DNA of 64,000 bases, taken from NCBI RefSeq assembly GCF_042665255.1, contig NZ_JBHTCD010000020.1. One strand, written 5' to 3'. Source of the DNA: Insolitispirillum peregrinum (GTDB taxonomy: Bacteria > Pseudomonadota > Alphaproteobacteria > Rhodospirillales > Rhodospirillaceae). This document shows, piece after piece, positions 8,903 to 16,789 of the stretch. Numbering within the stretch: position 1 is the stretch's first letter; each line of letters begins with the position of its first letter. Position numbers and translations under genes: made by a program. Under the pieces are notes generated by a model. That model saw nothing but the letters and a program-made list of their open reading frames with translations, made no database searches and had not been told where the DNA came from.

Positions 8903-9601
8903 ATGACCAGACAGGCGCTCGCCCTTCAGCATGTCGCGTTTGAAACCCTTGGCACCTTCGAGGCTGTTTTGCAGCAGGCGGGCTATCAGGTGCAGTATCA
9001 CGATGTCGGGCAGCAGGATCTGTCCGGCCTTGATCCACTGGCCGCCGACCTGCTGGTGATCCTCGGTGGTCCGGTCGGCGTCTACGAACAGGCCGCCTAT
9101 CCGTTCCTTGCCACCGAACAGGTCCTGATCAGGCAGCGTCTGGCCGCCGGGAAGCCCACACTGGGAATTTGCCTCGGTGCCCAGCAGATTGCCCATGCTC
9201 TGGGAGCCGGCGTTGCCCCTGGCGGGGTGAAGGAGATCGGCTTTGCGCCACTGACCCTCAGCGCCGCCGGATACGCCAGTCCGCTGCGTCATCTGGACGG
9301 CGTGCCGGTGCTGCACTGGCATGGCGATGCCTTCGAGGTTCCTGCCGCTGCCGTGGCGCTGGCCTCGACGGCAGTTTGTCCACAAGCCTTTGCCATCGGC
9401 ACTACGGTGTTGGCGCTGCAGTTCCACCCCGAGGCCGACGCCAGCACGGGTCTGGAGTCGTGGTTGATCGGCCATGCCTGCGAGCTGGCCGCCGCCGGAA
9501 TCGACCCCAACCGCCTGCGGGCCGAGGCGCAGCAGCATGGCGCCACCCTGCGCGAGGCCGGACAGCGGCTGTTGAGCGAGTGGCTGGAGGCGTTGCCATG
9601 A
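8903..9601 (+). CDS. Class I glutamine amidotransferase-like protein
   Basis: A 232-aa cytoplasmic protein of the GuaA-like type 1 glutamine amidotransferase family. The nucleophile elbow is GICLGAQQIAHALG (Cys near residue 91) and the catalytic His-Glu pair lies in LQFHPEADAST near 178. VILGGPVGVYE forms the oxyanion-hole region. No synthetase domain is attached, so it acts either with a partner or as a stand-alone hydrolase. The ATG at 8903 is preferred over 8891 because GGAG sits 7 nt before it. It overlaps yggS by 4 nt. Its physiological acceptor is unknown. Confidence 0.85.
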   Translation: MTRQALALQHVAFETLGTFEAVLQQAGYQVQYHDVGQQDLSGLDPLAADLLVILGGPVGVYEQAAYPFLATEQVLIRQRLAAGKPTLGICLGAQQIAHALGAGVAPGGVKEIGFAPLTLSAAGYASPLRHLDGVPVLHWHGDAFEVPAAAVALASTAVCPQAFAIGTTVLALQFHPEADASTGLESWLIGHACELAAAGIDPNRLRAEAQQHGATLREAGQRLLSEWLEALP

Positions 9602-10341
9602 GCATCGCCAGCGCCCTGCAGGACGTACAGCAACAGATGCGCGCCGCCGCCGACCGGGCCGGTCGCCCGGCCAGTGAGGTGCGCCTGCTGCTGGTCACCA
9701 AAACCGTTGCCGCCGAGCGGGTGCGGCAGGCCATCGCCGCCGGAGCCAGCGAGCTGGGGGAAAACAAGGTACAGGAGGGCCGCCCCAAAGCCGCCGCGCT
9801 GGCTGGCGAGCCGGTACGCTGGGCGATGATTGGTCATTTGCAAAGCAACAAGGTGAAGGAGATGCTCGACTTTGCCAGCAGCCTGCACTCCCTCGACCGC
9901 CTGTCGCTGGCGACGGCTCTGGAACGGCGGCTGCAAACTCTGGGGCGGGGGCTGGATGTGCTGATTCAGGTCAACACCTCGGGCGAGGCCAGCAAGTACG
10001 GCCTGTCCCCCGCCGAGCTGCCCGCCTTTCTGCGCAGCCTGACCGCCTTTGATGCCCTGCGCCCGCGCGGGCTGATGACGCTTGCCACCTTCACCCCCGA
10101 TCAGGCCGAAGTCCGCCGCTGTTTCCGCCTGCTGCGCAGCCTGCGCGATCAGGCACGCAATGATGCCCCGCAAGGTGCTGACCTGTGCGAATTGTCGATG
10201 GGCATGTCCGGGGACTTCCCCGCGGCCATCGAAGAGGGAGCAACCATCGTGCGGGTCGGGCAGGCGGTGTTCGGTGCCCGCCCGACGCCGGATTCCTTTT
10301 ACTGGCCGGAAGGCGACACCGCCGCCGTTCCTCCGGCATAG
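9598..10341 (+). CDS. yggS: YggS/PROSC family PLP-binding protein
   Basis: A 247-aa PLP homeostasis protein of the alanine-racemase-like barrel fold. The PLP lysine lies in LLLVTKTVAAERV near residue 36. GENKVQEGRPKA, WAMIGHLQSNKVK, IQVNTSGEASKYGL and ELSMGMSGDFPAAI are the family signatures in order. It is translated from the ATGA overlap with the amidotransferase. In many bacteria YggS controls free PLP and amino-acid balance. Here it sits opposite a PLP-dependent MocR regulator, which gives the small cluster a vitamin B6 theme. Its 3' end overlaps the convergent IclR gene by about 40 nt. Confidence 0.93.
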   Translation: MSIASALQDVQQQMRAAADRAGRPASEVRLLLVTKTVAAERVRQAIAAGASELGENKVQEGRPKAAALAGEPVRWAMIGHLQSNKVKEMLDFASSLHSLDRLSLATALERRLQTLGRGLDVLIQVNTSGEASKYGLSPAELPAFLRSLTAFDALRPRGLMTLATFTPDQAEVRRCFRLLRSLRDQARNDAPQGADLCELSMGMSGDFPAAIEEGATIVRVGQAVFGARPTPDSFYWPEGDTAAVPPA

Positions 10342-11111
10342 CCCAGCCGCGCGGACAAATCGGTGGCAGCGTGGCGCAGGTCGGCAATCAGCGGGCCGTC
10401 AAGGCCCATGTCCAGCGTCCCCTGCACCCCGACCACCACCAGCGCCATCGAGATTTCGCCCTTGAAGTTGAACACCGGAGCGGCGGCGGCTTCGACACCC
10501 TCGGCAAAATAGCCTTCGCTGATGGTGGCAATGCCGGTGCGCCGCACCTCGTCCAGCATCGCTTCGGCGCGGGCGCGGGTGCGGATGGCGTCGGGCAGGG
10601 TCAGGGTTTTCAGTTCATCGGCCAGCAGCGGATCGATTTTGGCCTTCGGCATGAACGCCCCGAACACCCGCCCCCCGGCACTGTTCAGCAGATGCAGGTG
10701 TACACCGGTCACCACGTTGACCGTGATCGGGCGGCGGGGCCGTTCCCAGCGGACGATCACCGGCCCACGGTCGGCCCACACCGCCAGCGCCACCGTCTGG
10801 TTCAACTGGTCGCGCAGATCGGAAATCGCCGCCACCCCCAGCCGGATGCGGTCCAGCCGGTCAATCGCCACCAGCCCGATGCGCAGGGCGAACTGGCCGA
10901 TGTCATAGCGCGAAGTCAGCGGGTCCTGTTCGACCAGCCCGGCGCGGATCAGGCTGACCAGATAGCGGTGGACCTTCGGCGGCGACATGCCAGCGGCGGC
11001 GGCAATGTCTTTCAGCATCATCGACCGGTGCCCGGCGACCATCGCTTTCAGGATGCTCATGCCGATTTCCAGCGACTGCACGCCCTGCTTTCCGTCCAGT
11101 TCGTCGTCCAT
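10299..11111 (-). CDS. IclR-family transcriptional regulator
   Basis: A 270-aa regulator. The N-terminal winged helix lies in residues 15-75 (LEIGMSILKAMVAGHRSMML, then AAAAGMSPPKVHRYLVSLIR), followed by an IclR effector domain. The start ATG at 11111 is chosen because GGGAGG precedes it at a good distance; a TTG seven codons upstream is the alternative. It begins 44 nt after the paaX stop on the same strand, so it may be the last gene of the oxygenase-reductase-paaX operon. IclR proteins often govern aromatic or acetate metabolism. A role in this paa locus is inference. Confidence 0.88.
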   Translation of the reverse strand: MDDELDGKQGVQSLEIGMSILKAMVAGHRSMMLKDIAAAAGMSPPKVHRYLVSLIRAGLVEQDPLTSRYDIGQFALRIGLVAIDRLDRIRLGVAAISDLRDQLNQTVALAVWADRGPVIVRWERPRRPITVNVVTGVHLHLLNSAGGRVFGAFMPKAKIDPLLADELKTLTLPDAIRTRARAEAMLDEVRRTGIATISEGYFAEGVEAAAAPVFNFKGEISMALVVVGVQGTLDMGLDGPLIADLRHAATDLSARLGYAGGTAAVSPSGQ

Positions 11112-11155
11112 GGCCGCCTCCCGCTGCGTCAATTGAGGTTGGTGATGCCGAGCTT

Positions 11156-12118
11156 TTACCCTGCCCGGTGCAGGGACAGCAACGGATCATCATCACGAAA
11201 GCGGGCCAGCAGGGTCGGACCAGCCACCGGCACCGACCCGTCAGCCAGCGACAGATGCTGATCAAGGTGGCGTTCCGACGGCCCCAGCAAGCGGCGGTAA
11301 ATGTCCTTGCACAACAGGCGCACCCGCTGCCCCGGCCAGTCGGTCGGCAGCAGGACTTCCGGCAGTTCCGGGTCACGCAGCAACAGGCGGCGGTAGTCGT
11401 GAATCAGCAGGGTGCGGACCAGAAAGGCATCTTCGTCGCGCAACCCGGCGCTGGCATCGCCGCTGAGCGCCACCAGCAGCGGCACATAGGTGGCGGCGAA
11501 CCGTTCATAGGCCGCCGACAGGTCGCCCAGATCCCACGCCTGTTCGGCAATGTCCTTGTTCGACGCCGACAGGCCGGTGCGGGCGTCGGCGGCCTGCAAC
11601 GGCATCAGGTTTTTCAGGTACGGCCCCAGACCATCGGCCACCAGCCCGTCAAAGGCCGCCGCCAGATCGGCCCCCGGATGGATGAAGCAGCCGTCATTCA
11701 ACGCCCCGAAGCCCTGCCAGAACAGGGCGCGGCGGATGTGCTCGCGTTCCTTGGCGGTCAGCTCGCCAATCAGGAAAATCAGCCGCCAGCGCCGGTCCCA
11801 CTCCGGGGCCTGCGCGGCATAAATCAGCCGCGAGGCATCCTCGAACCGCCGCCGTCCACTGTCGCTGAGGGCATAATTCGACCGGCGGCCCTGCGTGGTC
11901 GCCTCCAGCCAGCCGTCTTTCACCAGCCGGAAAACAGCGGTGCGCACCAGCCGTTCGTTCAGCCCGAGCGGCTCCAGCAGGCGGATCAGGCTGCCCAGCC
12001 AGACGGTGCCACCACGCGGCAGCACCGCATCACCGAACAGCGAGATGATCAGGGAGCCTGCCTGCACGCTGCGTTGCTGACGAAAGGCATCAAGGTGCTG
12101 GTCAATCGGCCCAAGCAT
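11156..12118 (-). CDS. paaX: Phenylacetate-responsive transcriptional repressor PaaX
   Basis: A 320-aa protein that matches PaaX along its length: GSLIISLFGD near the N terminus, WLGSLIRLLEPLGLNERLVR, WLEATTQGRRSNYALSDSGR, then ALFWQGFGALNDG and the C-terminal LLIHDYRRLLLRDPELPEVL followed by LPTDWPGQ. PaaX represses phenylacetate genes and is released by phenylacetyl-CoA, the product of PaaK. The ATG at 12118 is used; upstream GTG and TTG codons could add up to five residues. It lies downstream of the diiron oxygenase and reductase genes on the same strand. A matching palindrome in the divergent promoter region (14730-14771) is its probable operator. Confidence 0.95.
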   Translation of the reverse strand: MLGPIDQHLDAFRQQRSVQAGSLIISLFGDAVLPRGGTVWLGSLIRLLEPLGLNERLVRTAVFRLVKDGWLEATTQGRRSNYALSDSGRRRFEDASRLIYAAQAPEWDRRWRLIFLIGELTAKEREHIRRALFWQGFGALNDGCFIHPGADLAAAFDGLVADGLGPYLKNLMPLQAADARTGLSASNKDIAEQAWDLGDLSAAYERFAATYVPLLVALSGDASAGLRDEDAFLVRTLLIHDYRRLLLRDPELPEVLLPTDWPGQRVRLLCKDIYRRLLGPSERHLDQHLSLADGSVPVAGPTLLARFRDDDPLLSLHRAG

Positions 12119-12224
12119 GACAGCCACAACCAAAAACTGTTGAAATCGTCCCCACCCTAATCATAAACATCCTTTCCTGCCAAGCTGCTGTCTGGTCGTC
12201 TGCCGCAAGCTGTCCTGTTTTTCA

Positions 12225-13268
12225 TCATCCAGACGCGCTGCTGGCGTCATCCTGCACGACATCCTGACAAAAGAACCCCTCGGTATGAGTCATCGCCGCC
12301 TGTGCCTTCAGGCTCTGTGCCGTTGCCACACAGGTTTCCACAAAGGCCGGACTGCCCGCCACAAACACGCTGTGCTTCGACAGATCGGGGAACAGCATCG
12401 GCAGCACCCGGTCCAGCCGCCCGTTCAGGTGGTCGGGGTGCTGTTCGCGGGTCAGGGTGATCTTGAAATCAAAGTTGCGGTGCTTGGTCCGCCACCACAC
12501 CAGCATCCCCAGCCCATAGACATCATCGAGCGTGCGGGCGGAAATCACCAGCGTCACCGGCTTGCGATAGCCGCGCCGCAGGGCAGCCTCGGCCAGCGCC
12601 AGAATCGGCGCCAGTCCGGTCCCCGCCGCCAGACAGAGAACCGGCGTATCAACCGACGGATCGCCGATGAAGGTGCCATAGGCCCCGGAGACTTTCACCA
12701 CGCCACCAATCTGCACCGTGTCATGCAGCCAGACACTGGTGCGGCCATCGTCGGCCCGCGCCACCTGCAACACGATCTCGCCATCGGGACGCGGGGCGTT
12801 GGCAATCGAATAGGCCCGTGCCGGAATGCCGTTCTGCGCATCACCGATGGTGAGGTACTGGCCCGGCCAGTAGCGGATCGGCTGGCCCACCGGCCGCAGG
12901 CGGATTTCCATCACCCGCGCCGCAATCAGCCGCTTGTCAACCACCACACAGGTAACGTTTTCCCGTGGCGGGAACAGCTTGGGGCGGGCGTCTTCGGTGC
13001 CCCATTCGATCACCAGTTCGTCGGAAATCGGTTTGGCCATGCACATCAAGCCATAGCCATGGCGGCGTTCATCCTGCGACAGCGCCATGTCCAGCACCAT
13101 CCCCTGATCGAACTGCCCGGACAGCACCTTGACCTTGCACTCGCCACAGGCCCCGGCGCGACAGTTGTTCGGCAGGGCATAGCCAGCCTTTTCCAGCGCC
13201 ATCAACACCGTATCACCCGACGTGCAGTCCACCGACTTGCCCGAAGGCTGCATCACGATCCGTGCCAT
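12225..13268 (-). CDS. Oxygenase reductase: [2Fe-2S] ferredoxin - FAD/NAD(P)H domains
   Basis: A 347-aa electron-transfer protein. The N-terminal plant-type ferredoxin holds the cluster cysteines in NCRAGACGECKVKV (near residues 35-48) and MCMAKP (near 78). An FAD-binding ferredoxin-reductase domain follows (RAYSIANAPR) and then an NAD(P)H domain (CLAAGTGLAPILALAE). The order ferredoxin-FAD-NAD is that of BenC- and MmoC-like reductases. PaaE has the opposite order, with the ferredoxin at the C terminus, so this is not a standard PaaE. It starts about 270 nt after the diiron oxygenase gene on the same strand and most likely supplies its electrons. The ATG at 13268 begins MARIVMQPSG. Confidence 0.88.
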   Translation of the reverse strand: MARIVMQPSGKSVDCTSGDTVLMALEKAGYALPNNCRAGACGECKVKVLSGQFDQGMVLDMALSQDERRHGYGLMCMAKPISDELVIEWGTEDARPKLFPPRENVTCVVVDKRLIAARVMEIRLRPVGQPIRYWPGQYLTIGDAQNGIPARAYSIANAPRPDGEIVLQVARADDGRTSVWLHDTVQIGGVVKVSGAYGTFIGDPSVDTPVLCLAAGTGLAPILALAEAALRRGYRKPVTLVISARTLDDVYGLGMLVWWRTKHRNFDFKITLTREQHPDHLNGRLDRVLPMLFPDLSKHSVFVAGSPAFVETCVATAQSLKAQAAMTHTEGFFCQDVVQDDASSASG

Positions 13269-13298
13269 TGTCTGGCCCTTTCTTTTGTTGAAACCACC

Positions 13299-13478
13299 CT
13301 GGATACACGACAAACAGAAAACAGGATCATGGAGCGCTGCTCCAAACCTCGCCGGGGCCTTGAGGCCCCGGACCCCATTCGTTTGATAATGAAAGAAAAA
13401 ATGGGGGCTTGGGGCCTCAGGCCCCAAACGGGTCCGGGCGGTAGCCCGCTCTTGCTTTTCCTATTGTCGTGTACTGTG
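13299..13478. repeat. Dispersed MITE-like element, copy 1
   Basis: This non-coding block has a 16-nt end at 13463-13478 that is the complement of CACAGTACACGACAAT, and a decayed left end (TACACGACA at 13304-13312). Inside are the palindrome GGAGCGCTGCTCC and two GGGGCC/GGCCCC hairpins separated by an A-rich core. It sits between the oxygenase and reductase genes, just before a degraded piece of the second repeat family (CAATGCTCTA near 13492). No target duplication is visible. Confidence 0.75.
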
Positions 13479-13541
13479 CCCCACTTTTTGTACAATGCTC
13501 TAGACGCAGGAGAGCACTCCGTCACTCCCTCTGATCCGGGA

Positions 13542-14570
13542 TCAGAACACCGGAATGATGTCGTCCATCTCGGTGTCCGACACTTCTTCGCCGGTAATGC
13601 CGACCTCCGGGATGGCCGGGAACGGGATGTTGTAGCGGTCGAGCACACCCTTCAGGTTGATGATGGCGTTGCGCCAGTTTTCCTTCTTGGCCTCGTAGGT
13701 CGGGATGCCGAAGCCAGCCCCGCGTGCCACTTCTTCGGCTTCGCGCTGGTTGTCGATGAAGTCGGCGGGCAGGTCCCAGAAGTCCATCGGCGGCTCGAAC
13801 AGCACCGCTGACAGGAACAGGTAACCGGCACGGATCTGCTTGGTAATCACCGACTTGTTGTCCGGGCCCATCTTGGGGTAGTCGCGTTCCATCACCGCCA
13901 TGCAGATCGCCATGTGGCGGCCTTCGTCGCGGCCAATGTTGCGGAAGGCTTCCTTGAACACCAGCTCGCGCGAGTTGTCGAACATCTGCTTGAAGATGGT
14001 CGCCGCCGCAATTTCCCCCATCAGGAACGAGCTGAACAGCACCGCCAGATCATAGCGCGGCACCGCGCTCTTGTAGCCGGTCCAGTAACGGCCACCGTTG
14101 TAATAGAGCCAGCGAGCATTCTTTTGCAGGCGCTTGCCCAGCTCGGTTTTTGGCTCGTAGGTCAGCGGGTCGGGATGACCAAGGAATTTGGTGATCGCCA
14201 GACCGCACATGATTTCGTGGTTCTGCTCGTCGCGGGTGACCGAGAAGAAGCACTTGCGCACCGGGTCTTCCTCGTGGACCTCATAGGTCTTGACCAGCGC
14301 CTCGGCAAACACCGGCGGGGCCGACGCGTCGAACACCGACAGCAGGGTCCACCAGTAGGCAATCGATTCGCGCTCTTCCCAGCTATAGCTGTCGAGATCA
14401 AGGGTATCCCACGGCAGTTTTTCCGGGTCCCAGTTTTCGCGCAGCGATGCTTCCCACACTTCCTGCAGCTTGGCGGTGTGCGACTGCCAGGACAACGGAT
14501 AGACGTTCGGCTGCGGCGTTTCCGGCGGCAGTTCCATCACGTCGGACAGGCGCTCTTTGAGAATAGACAT
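13542..14570 (-). CDS. R2-like diiron oxygenase, candidate phenylacetyl-CoA oxygenase
   Basis: A 342-aa ferritin/R2-like protein with a full set of diiron ligands. A Glu in FAEALVKTYEVHEED and an ExxH in TRDEQNHEIMCG (near residue 120) form the first pair. A Glu in SFLMGEIAAATIF and an ExxH in GRDEGRHMAICMA (near 220) form the second. It is followed by its probable reductase and by paaX, and is divergent from paaN-GHIKJ. In the known pathway this step uses the PaaABC(E) complex, which is not in the window. I infer that this single-subunit enzyme attacks phenylacetyl-CoA or a related aromatic CoA ester. A ribonucleotide reductase role is unlikely from context. The ATG at 14570 follows GGGAGG. 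The precise family is not recognised. Confidence 0.8.
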   Translation of the reverse strand: MSILKERLSDVMELPPETPQPNVYPLSWQSHTAKLQEVWEASLRENWDPEKLPWDTLDLDSYSWEERESIAYWWTLLSVFDASAPPVFAEALVKTYEVHEEDPVRKCFFSVTRDEQNHEIMCGLAITKFLGHPDPLTYEPKTELGKRLQKNARWLYYNGGRYWTGYKSAVPRYDLAVLFSSFLMGEIAAATIFKQMFDNSRELVFKEAFRNIGRDEGRHMAICMAVMERDYPKMGPDNKSVITKQIRAGYLFLSAVLFEPPMDFWDLPADFIDNQREAEEVARGAGFGIPTYEAKKENWRNAIINLKGVLDRYNIPFPAIPEVGITGEEVSDTEMDDIIPVF

Positions 14571-15095
14571 GGTGCCTCCCTGGGACACAGACAAAGGATG
14601 TGGATGATTTTGTTGGAGCCTGATCGGTGGCAGCCCTGCGCCGGTGGCAAATGCCGGTGGCAGGCGGGACGATGGCGGGGGAAACCGCACAGCCCGGATC
14701 AGGAGGAGTCGTTTGCTCGCCCTTCTTTTATGATACCGATTTCAGCACTGAGTCAACATGATCTGTATCATTTTTTCAAAGAAAATATGCTGCGCTGCAC
14801 AGGGCGACCTTTCTTTTCGCAGCTGCAAAAATTACATAATTCATAATCAATTGCCTAATTGATAATTTTTTTATCCACTAACTCATTGAAATACATTTAT
14901 TTATTTTTAAGTCGGAAAATTCCGGCGAAAAAACAGTTACCACTGCATCAAAAAATACGATACACAGGAAAAAGAGTTTAGCGCCACATGTGCATCATAA
15001 AAGGTTCCCCAACGGAACCCCGGCGATCACTCTGTCCCGTCCTCGCCTGCATCATGTCGCCCAGCTCCCTGCCGACCTGCCATTATGAGGAAGCC
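14571..15095. promoter_or_regulatory. Divergent control region between oxygenase and paaN operons
   Basis: About 520 nt without a gene, unusually AT-rich from 14730 to 14980. It carries the candidate PaaX operator (listed separately). On the minus strand TTGACT and TATCAT, 15 nt apart, overlap the left operator arm and could form the oxygenase promoter. Several A/T tracts (14850-14960) precede paaN, but I could not settle on its promoter. GAGGAA at 15087 is the paaN ribosome-binding site. Confidence 0.65.
14730..14771. promoter_or_regulatory. Candidate PaaX operator
   Basis: The arms ATGATAC (14730-14736) and GTATCAT (14765-14771) are perfect complements separated by 28 nt. Known PaaX operators are widely spaced inverted repeats of a TGATTC-type half-site, so form and spacing fit. 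The site lies between the two divergent aromatic operons, next to a minus-strand promoter-like sequence. Binding is inferred, not shown. Confidence 0.55.
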
Positions 15096-16763
15096 ATGTC
15101 CCATCCGATGTTCGACAAGCACCGCGCCACTCTGGATGCCGCCGTTCACGCCATCCATCAGCGTGGCTACTGGTCGCCCTATGCCGAATCCCCCAGTCCC
15201 CGGGCCTATGGCGACGGCGCGGACAGCGCAGGCAAGCAGGCGTTTGATGCCCTGCTCGGCCAGCAGTTCACCCTTGATCAGCCGGGGCAGCGCGGCTGGC
15301 TGGGCGGGGAACGCTCGCCCTATGGGGCAACGCTGGAGGTCAGCTATCCGCTGTGCGACATGCAGACCCTGCTGGAGGCGGCACAAACGGCGATGGCCGG
15401 ATGGCAGGACATCGGCCCCGATGGCCGCGCCGGGGTGTGCCTTGAAATGCTCGACCGGCTCAACCGCCACAGCTTCACCCTTGCCCATGCAGTGATGATG
15501 ACCACCGGGCAGGGCTGGATGATGGCCTTTCAGGCCGGTGGGCCGCACGCGCAGGATCGCGGTCTTGAGGCGGTCGCCTATGGCTGGCGCGAACAGAGCA
15601 CCATTCCTGCCGAAGCGGTGTGGGAAAAGCCGCAGGGCAAGAACCCGCCGCTGGTGATGAAAAAGCATTTCCAGATCGTCGGGCGCGGGGTGGCGGTGGT
15701 GGTCGGCTGTGGCACCTTCCCCACCTGGAACACCTATCCCGGCCTGTTCGCCGCCCTCGTCACCGGCAACCCGGTGATCATCAAGCCGCACAGCAATGCC
15801 ATCCTGCCCGCCGCCCTCACCGTGCGGATTCTGCGCGAGGTGCTGCGCGAACAGGGGCTGGACCCGAATCTGGTGTCGCTGTTCCTCGGGGAAACCCGCA
15901 CCGACACGCAGGCGCTGGTTACCCATCCGGCAGTGGCCTCGGTCGATTTCACCGGCAGCTCGGTGTTCGGAAACTGGCTGCTGGGCAATTGCCGACAGGC
16001 GCGGGTTTACGCCGAGCTGGCCGGGGTCAACACCGTGGTGATCGACTCCACCGACTCCTATAAGGCGATGCTGCGCAATCTGGCCTTCACCCTGTCGCTG
16101 TACAGCGGCCAGATGTGTACCACCACCCAGGCGATTCTGGTTCCCGCCGACGGCATCCGCACCGAAGACGGCCCGAAGAGCTACGACGAGGTGTGCGCCG
16201 ATCTGGCGAAGGCCATCAGCGGTTTCCTGTCCAGGCCCGAAGTGGCCCACGCCGTTCTGGGGGCGATCCAGTCCGCTGACACCCTCGCCCGCATCGAAGA
16301 CGCCAATGCCGGGCGGTTCGGCTCGGTGATCCTGCCGTCGCAAAAGCTCGACAACCCCGATTATCCACAGGCCGAGGTCCGCACCCCGGTGTTGCTGTCC
16401 TGCGACGCCACCGACGAAGCCGCCTATATGGAAGAACGTTTCGGGCCGATCAGCTTTGTGGTGAAGGTTGCCAACCGCGCCGACCTGCCGACCCTGACCG
16501 AACGCATCGTGCGCACCCACGGCGCGCTGACCGTCGGCCTGTACAGCAGCGATCCGGCGATGACCGATGCCGTCACCGCCGCCACCGTGCGCAGCCGGGT
16601 GGCGCTGTCGATCAACCTGACCGGCGGGGTGTTCGTCAACCAGTCGGCGGCCTATTCCGACTATCACGGCACCGGGGGTAATCCGGCGGCCAATGCCTCC
16701 TATAGCAACTCGGCCTTTGTGGCGGATCGTTTCTGTGTGGTCCAACGTCGGTATCATCTGTGA
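15096..16763 (+). CDS. paaN: Phenylacetate degradation aldehyde dehydrogenase PaaN
   Basis: A 555-aa aldehyde dehydrogenase of the short PaaN type, which lacks the C-terminal MaoC hydratase domain found in PaaZ (about 680 aa). In the paa pathway it oxidises the ring-opened semialdehyde CoA thioester. NAD-fold stretches are VVGCGTFPTWNTYPGL and PVIIKPHSNAILPAA near residue 240. SVDFTGSSVFGNWL, ELAGVNTVVI and the cysteine-bearing YSGQMCTTTQAI (near 345) form the active site. The ATG at 15096 is supported by GAGGAA; the frame is open upstream without homology. It is the first gene of the plus-strand paa operon. Because the hydratase domain is missing, oxepin-CoA hydrolysis needs a separate enzyme. 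Confidence 0.93.
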   Translation: MSHPMFDKHRATLDAAVHAIHQRGYWSPYAESPSPRAYGDGADSAGKQAFDALLGQQFTLDQPGQRGWLGGERSPYGATLEVSYPLCDMQTLLEAAQTAMAGWQDIGPDGRAGVCLEMLDRLNRHSFTLAHAVMMTTGQGWMMAFQAGGPHAQDRGLEAVAYGWREQSTIPAEAVWEKPQGKNPPLVMKKHFQIVGRGVAVVVGCGTFPTWNTYPGLFAALVTGNPVIIKPHSNAILPAALTVRILREVLREQGLDPNLVSLFLGETRTDTQALVTHPAVASVDFTGSSVFGNWLLGNCRQARVYAELAGVNTVVIDSTDSYKAMLRNLAFTLSLYSGQMCTTTQAILVPADGIRTEDGPKSYDEVCADLAKAISGFLSRPEVAHAVLGAIQSADTLARIEDANAGRFGSVILPSQKLDNPDYPQAEVRTPVLLSCDATDEAAYMEERFGPISFVVKVANRADLPTLTERIVRTHGALTVGLYSSDPAMTDAVTAATVRSRVALSINLTGGVFVNQSAAYSDYHGTGGNPAANASYSNSAFVADRFCVVQRRYHL

Positions 16764-16789
16764 TCGATCACCACTGTCACGAGGACACC

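Noticed and set aside
12225..13268. Naming the reductase PaaE
   Set aside because: Its ferredoxin domain is N-terminal, whereas PaaE has it at the C terminus.
13542..14570. Reading the diiron protein as ribonucleotide reductase beta subunit
   Set aside because: There is no nrdA partner, and its neighbours are an oxygenase-type reductase and paaX. A radical-forming Tyr could not be assigned.
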